Shown: positions 6,328 through 9,159 of the stretch, piece after piece
How positions within the stretch are numbered: the first letter of the stretch is position 1
Layout: each line of letters opens with the position of its first letter
Assembly (NCBI GenBank): GCA_030619405.1
Contig: JAUXBK010000097.1
Location: forward strand, 1 to 9,159
Length of the DNA: 9,159 nucleotides
DNA from: Sedimenticola sp.
Lineage (GTDB): Bacteria > Pseudomonadota > Gammaproteobacteria > Chromatiales > Chromatiaceae
Direction: 5' to 3'
The notes under the pieces: model-generated
What the model was told of the DNA's origin: nothing
Databases searched by the model: none
The model's input: only the letters and a program-made list of their open reading frames with translations
Program-made: the position numbers and the translations under genes

Positions 6328-7121
6328 CGTCTCTCCGACTCTCTCAGGCGTTGGGTTTCCTGTGAATCAGGAAAATTGTTCTCCAATATCATGGCATAGT
6401 TTTCCACCCGATCTTCATCTCCCAGCTTGCGCGCGATCCGGATCCCCATCCACAAGGACTCTGCAGTCGGCCTGACCAAGTCCATGTAACGTTTCAGATA
6501 ACCCTCGGCCCGCCTGTACTTGCCTTCACCGAGACGCAACCGGGTCATCTCCAGCAGCGCCACAGGAAACCTCGGGTTGCGCTGCAGCGCTTGTCTCAGA
6601 TAGATATCGGTCTGCAGCAGATCCCCCCGCTTTCTCTTGCAGATCGCCGCATTGGTCCAGGCGATCTCCGGGCTGCTGTAGAGGGGGTTCTCCAACGCCA
6701 GCATGAACTCCTTCTCCGACTCGTCATAACGGTTCTGACGGCACAGAAAGGTGCCGTAGGCGTTGCGGACGTAGGAGTTGCGCGGCTCCAGTTCGAGCGC
6801 TTCCCGAAAATGCCTTTCCGCTACCGGTTCTTCACCCAGCCGAGCATAGATCAGGGCAATCACGTTGTGCGCCAGGGCATTGTCCGGCTCCACCGACAGG
6901 GACTTCTGGGCGTGCCTCAGGGCGATATCATACTGTCCCCGCTGCATGTAGGCGACGGCCAGTTTGACATAGACGTCACCGGCACCCTGGGTGCTGTTCT
7001 TGGCCAGCTGCCCGGTATTGTCCTCGTCGCCGGTGGTGGCCATACCGCCACAACCTGAAACCCCCAGCGCCGCGATCAGAAGGGCAACCACGATCACCAG
7101 CAACGGAAATCGGCTGTTCAT
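6324..7121 (-). CDS. pilF: Type IV pilus assembly lipoprotein PilF/PilW
   Basis: This is the pilotin-type lipoprotein (PilF in Pseudomonas, PilW elsewhere) that brings the secretin PilQ to the outer membrane and promotes its multimerisation in type IV pilus biogenesis. A lipoprotein signal peptide ends in VSGC with acylated Cys24; Gly25 fits outer membrane sorting. Tetratricopeptide repeats follow at about 48-81, 82-115, 116-150 and 151-185, for example YDIALRHAQKSLSVEPDN and AERHFREALELEPRN. A further helical region reaches residue 265. Length is close to the family norm. It overlaps rlmN upstream and rodZ downstream by 4 bases each, so the three are probably translated in a coupled way. The conserved position between rlmN and rodZ supports the assignment over a generic TPR protein. 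Confidence 0.92.
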   Translation of the reverse strand: MNSRFPLLVIVVALLIAALGVSGCGGMATTGDEDNTGQLAKNSTQGAGDVYVKLAVAYMQRGQYDIALRHAQKSLSVEPDNALAHNVIALIYARLGEEPVAERHFREALELEPRNSYVRNAYGTFLCRQNRYDESEKEFMLALENPLYSSPEIAWTNAAICKRKRGDLLQTDIYLRQALQRNPRFPVALLEMTRLRLGEGKYRRAEGYLKRYMDLVRPTAESLWMGIRIARKLGDEDRVENYAMILENNFPDSQETQRLRESERR

Positions 7122-8185
7122 GCGCTCCCTCTGGTGACACTGACTACTGGCACCCGCCGCAGTTCCCGCCGGCTGCGGTCCTTTACCCGCCCCACCAGCT
7201 GACCACAGGCGGCATCGATGTCGTCGCCCCGGGTCTTGCGGGTCATGGAGATGATCCCCGACTTCATCAGTCGCTGGCGAAACGCCTCGATACGCTCCGG
7301 CGGTGAGCGGCGATAACGGGTGCCGGGAAACGGGTTGAACGGGATCAGGTTCAGCTTCGAGGGAGTTCCTTCCAGCAGCCGGATCAGCTGCCTGGCGTGC
7401 TGGATCGAGTCGTTGACGCCGTCCAGCATCACGTACTCCCAGGTGATCTTGCGCCGCCGGTCGCCACGGATGAATTCCCGGCAGGCGGGTATCAGCTGCT
7501 CCAGGGGGTACTTCCGATTGATCGGCACCAGCTGGTCCCGCAGCGTGTTGTTGGGTGCATGCAGGGAGACTGCCAGGCTCACGTCACTGAGCTCCCGCAA
7601 TCGGTAGATTGCCGGGACGATACCTGAAGTACTGAGTGTAACCCGGTATTTTGAAAGCATATAAGTCAGATCGTCCTGCATGATACGCATGGCGCTGATC
7701 ACGGCATCGAAGTTGGCCAGGGGTTCCCCCATACCCATCAGCACCACATTGGTGAGGGGACGGTCGCTCTCCCGCACCGCCACCCACACCTGGCCGATGA
7801 TCTCTGCCACCGTCAGGTTACGGTTGAACCCCTGCTGGGCGGTGGAACAGAAGCTGCAGTCCAGGGAGCAACCAATCTGGGTCGAGACACACAGGGTGCT
7901 ACGCTCCCCATCCGGGATGTAGACCGCCTCGACCCGGTTGTTACATTCCAGCTCCAGCAGCCACTTGTGGGTACCGTCCCGGGCCGGCTGGTCGAGTATG
8001 ATCTCGGGCACCCGGATCTCGGCCACCTCCTTGAGCTGGGAACGAAGCCGCTTGGAGAGATCGGTCATGGTATCGAAATCGGTCACCCCGTGCTTGTGGA
8101 TCCACTTCAACACGTTACGACCGTGAAACGCCTTGGAACCGATTCCCTGGAAGAAGGCCTCCATGGCCTTCCGGTCCAGCTCCAT
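7118..8185 (-). CDS. rlmN: Dual-specificity 23S rRNA/tRNA adenine-C2 methyltransferase RlmN
   Basis: RlmN is a radical SAM enzyme that methylates C2 of A2503 in 23S rRNA and of A37 in some tRNAs. The 4Fe-4S cluster motif CSLDCSFC provides Cys106, Cys110 and Cys113. Cys99 is a conserved nearby cysteine. Cys327 in DAACGQL matches the catalytic C-terminal cysteine that carries the methyl group. GMGEPLANFD is the SAM-binding GGE-like region. I chose the ATG at 8185 (MELDRKAMEAFF, 355 residues). The frame stays open to 8377, but that extension lies inside ndk and reads as low-complexity Arg-rich sequence. Family members often have a short leader before NLxxLDR, so a TTG at 8210-8212 (364 residues) is an alternative. 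ndk ends 34 bases upstream, and the stop overlaps the pilF start. Confidence 0.95.
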   Translation of the reverse strand: MELDRKAMEAFFQGIGSKAFHGRNVLKWIHKHGVTDFDTMTDLSKRLRSQLKEVAEIRVPEIILDQPARDGTHKWLLELECNNRVEAVYIPDGERSTLCVSTQIGCSLDCSFCSTAQQGFNRNLTVAEIIGQVWVAVRESDRPLTNVVLMGMGEPLANFDAVISAMRIMQDDLTYMLSKYRVTLSTSGIVPAIYRLRELSDVSLAVSLHAPNNTLRDQLVPINRKYPLEQLIPACREFIRGDRRRKITWEYVMLDGVNDSIQHARQLIRLLEGTPSKLNLIPFNPFPGTRYRRSPPERIEAFRQRLMKSGIISMTRKTRGDDIDAACGQLVGRVKDRSRRELRRVPVVSVTRGSA

Positions 8186-8219
8186 CAGGTTGGTTTTCTG
8201 ATGCGTGATCAAGCCGGCC

Positions 8220-8648
8220 TCAGCGGGTCCGCTCGCAGACGCCTTCGGGGAAGAAAAACGCGATCTCCACCTTGGCGGTTTCCGGTGCGTCAGAACCATG
8301 TACCGCATTTTCGTCCACGGTCTCTGCGAAATCCGCACGAATGGTACCGGCTGCCGCCTCCTTCGGGTTGGTGGCACCCATCACTTCACGATTTTTCGCA
8401 ATGGCATCCTCACCCTCGAGCACTTGTACCATGACCGGGCCGGAAGTCATGAACTCCACCAGATCGGTATAGAAAGGACGCTCCTTGTGCACTGCGTAAA
8501 ACTCACCCGCCTGCTCGGGGGTGAGCTGCAGCATCCTGGCGGCAACGACCCTGAGACCCGCATCCTCGAACCGGCTGTAGATCTGACCGATCACATTCTT
8601 GGCTGCCGCATCCGGCTTGATGATCGAGAGAGTACGTTCAATTGCCAT
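8220..8648 (-). CDS. ndk: Nucleoside diphosphate kinase
   Basis: Ndk transfers the terminal phosphate of ATP to nucleoside diphosphates through a phosphohistidine intermediate, balancing NTP and dNTP pools. The start AIERTLSIIKPDA with Lys11 is typical. The active-site histidine is His117 in NAVHGSDAPETA, and the protein ends soon after the conserved FFFPE segment. At 142 residues it has the standard bacterial length. The ATG is preceded by a GGAG site at 8655-8658 with 6 bases between. It is the first gene of the cluster here, with no coding sequence in the 511 bases upstream. A hairpin with a T-run lies about 30 bases before the start, so its transcript probably starts inside that short space or carries the hairpin in its leader. 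Confidence 0.97.
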   Translation of the reverse strand: MAIERTLSIIKPDAAAKNVIGQIYSRFEDAGLRVVAARMLQLTPEQAGEFYAVHKERPFYTDLVEFMTSGPVMVQVLEGEDAIAKNREVMGATNPKEAAAGTIRADFAETVDENAVHGSDAPETAKVEIAFFFPEGVCERTR

Positions 8649-8654
8649 TTAAAA

Positions 8655-8658
8655 CTCC
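8655..8658 (-). promoter_or_regulatory. Ribosome-binding site of ndk
   Basis: GGAG on the minus strand lies 6 bases before the ATG at 8648. This is good Shine-Dalgarno spacing and fixes the ndk start. Confidence 0.7.
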
Positions 8659-8674
8659 ATAATATTCAGATAAT

Positions 8675-8705
8675 AAAAAAACATTGCGCCGCATTTACTG
8701 CGCAA
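8675..8705 (-). terminator. Intrinsic terminator-like hairpin just upstream of ndk
   Basis: Read on the minus strand, TTGCGC (8700-8705) and GCGCAA (8684-8689) form a perfect 6-bp stem with a 10-base spacer, followed after two bases by seven T residues (8675-8681). This has the form of a rho-independent terminator for transcription moving towards ndk. It could end an upstream transcript lying outside the window, or act in the ndk leader. The stem is short, so efficiency is uncertain. Confidence 0.45.
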
Positions 8706-8834
8706 CGGAATGATCTCGGGGCACCCGCTTTTGTCACCCGAAGAAACGTCCCGGACAGTCACCTCTCCCACGTTCCCGGAGGTCTTTCCCGTGACTGGAC
8801 CACCCTCTGTTTTCTGTTGCTAAAGCCGGGCCTT

Positions 8835-8864
8835 AGTTTACCTTGTGCAGGTCGATTCAGGCAA
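8835..8864 (-). promoter_or_regulatory. Possible sigma-70 promoter upstream of ndk
   Basis: On the minus strand TTGCCT (8859-8864) is followed after 18 bases by TAAACT (8835-8840), each matching the consensus at four of six positions. It is on the right strand for ndk but about 185 bases upstream of it, with the terminator-like hairpin between. If it is used, the hairpin would lie in the ndk leader. The assignment rests on pattern only. Confidence 0.25.
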
Positions 8865-8938
8865 TCACCCGGCTCCAGAACCTGCTGCCACCCAAAGGGA
8901 AACGGAGCGGGCCGGACAGATTGTCACCTGGATTCTGC

Positions 8939-8973
8939 AAGTAGTCGCACAAACTCTGTATGCACGACTACTT
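8939..8973. repeat. 9-bp inverted repeat next to the dispersed repeat
   Basis: AAGTAGTCG (8939-8947) and CGACTACTT (8965-8973) are perfect inverted copies separated by 17 bases. The right arm ends exactly where the 32-base dispersed repeat begins. No T-run follows on either strand, so it is not a terminator. It may be part of a larger unit with that repeat, or a binding site. Confidence 0.4.
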
Positions 8974-9005
8974 CAGACCTCACCATTTCCGTTCAAAATC
9001 GTCTC
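8974..9005 (+). repeat. Short dispersed repeat, copy B
   Basis: This is the second copy of the 32-base repeat at 17-48, in the same orientation, with five mismatches by hand count. It is wholly intergenic and lies between the 9-bp inverted repeat and the 9-bp-period repeat. The two copies bracket the eight-gene cluster. Confidence 0.5.
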
Positions 9006-9009
9006 AATA

Positions 9010-9084
9010 AATGGACAGGATTAACAGGTTTATATAATTCTGTAAATTCTGTTAATCCTGAACAATCCTGTAAATCCTGTCATT
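9010..9084. repeat. Inverted array of 9-bp units (ACAGGATTA / ATCCTGTAA)
   Basis: Two units of the form ACAGGNTTA (9015-9023 and 9024-9032) face five units of the opposite sense at 9037, 9046, 9055, 9065 and 9074 (consensus ATYCTGTWA). Spacing is 9 bases with one extra base before the fourth unit. The outer units pair to give an imperfect hairpin. ACAGGATT-type arrays occur as dispersed intergenic repeats in various bacteria; their role is unknown to me. It encodes no protein. Confidence 0.65.
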
Positions 9085-9159
9085 TTTTTGGTGCCGGCAA
9101 CGGCCTGTACTCGTTGCAGAGTGTCCAATTTTCGTCTGAAAATATGTTTTTTTATTAAA

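Larger units (their letters stand above)
8649..9159. other. Intergenic region upstream of ndk
   Basis: These 511 bases hold no credible gene on either strand. They contain the ndk ribosome-binding site, a terminator-like hairpin, a possible promoter (8835-8864), a 9-bp inverted repeat (8939-8973), a copy of the 32-base dispersed repeat (8974-9005) and a repeat with 9-bp period (9010-9084). Base composition becomes AT-rich after about 8985, unlike the genes. The last 70 bases show nothing I recognise. Confidence 0.7.

Noticed and set aside
4405..6399. Very long open frame (664 codons) on the plus strand opposite hisS and rodZ
   Set aside because: It is a GC-rich shadow of two well-identified minus-strand genes and crosses an element between them. 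The translation has no recognisable domain.
8186..8377. 64-residue N-terminal extension of RlmN
   Set aside because: It lies almost wholly within ndk in another frame, is Arg/Pro-rich and has no counterpart that I know in the family. The start at 8185 or the TTG at 8210-8212 is more credible.
8205..9158. 317-codon plus-strand frame opposite ndk and its upstream region
   Set aside because: Half lies antisense to ndk and the rest runs through repeats. It has no domain or convincing ribosome-binding site.

Overview
This window carries a conserved housekeeping cluster of a gammaproteobacterium. All eight genes lie on the minus strand, so transcription runs from right to left: ndk, rlmN, pilF/pilW, rodZ, hisS, yfgM, bamB, der. 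Coding GC is high, the order matches the ndk-to-der segment of Pseudomonas-type genomes, and pilF suggests a type IV pilus. Together these point to a pseudomonad- or Chromatiales-like gammaproteobacterium. I cannot name the genus.

The right end (8649-9159) has no gene. It holds the leader of ndk, with a terminator-like hairpin directly before it, a possible promoter further out, a short dispersed repeat and a 9-bp-period repeat. ndk, rlmN, pilF and rodZ are packed tightly; rlmN/pilF and pilF/rodZ overlap by 4 bases (ATGA), so their translation is probably coupled. hisS and yfgM follow, then bamB and der, which each sit behind a longer gap.

The unusual part is what has invaded the operon. Three small non-coding elements with terminal inverted repeats, each bounded by CTAG, sit in gene junctions. 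Two belong to one family (2829-2995 and 5120-5333). The third is of another family (2992-3129) and shares a CTAG with the first. The copy at 5120-5333 lies exactly where ispG normally sits between rodZ and hisS. ispG is absent from the window, and the element supplies the last 15 codons and the stop codon of rodZ. The pair at 2829-3129 separates yfgM from bamB and replaces the native bamB leader almost up to its start codon. A separate dispersed hairpin lies between bamB and der.

The gene products cover nucleotide balance (Ndk), rRNA/tRNA methylation (RlmN), pilus secretin assembly (PilF), cell shape (RodZ), histidyl-tRNA charging (HisS), export and outer membrane protein assembly (YfgM, BamB) and 50S ribosome maturation (Der). 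No new gene system is visible. The interest lies in how mobile miniature elements have remodelled an otherwise conserved operon.
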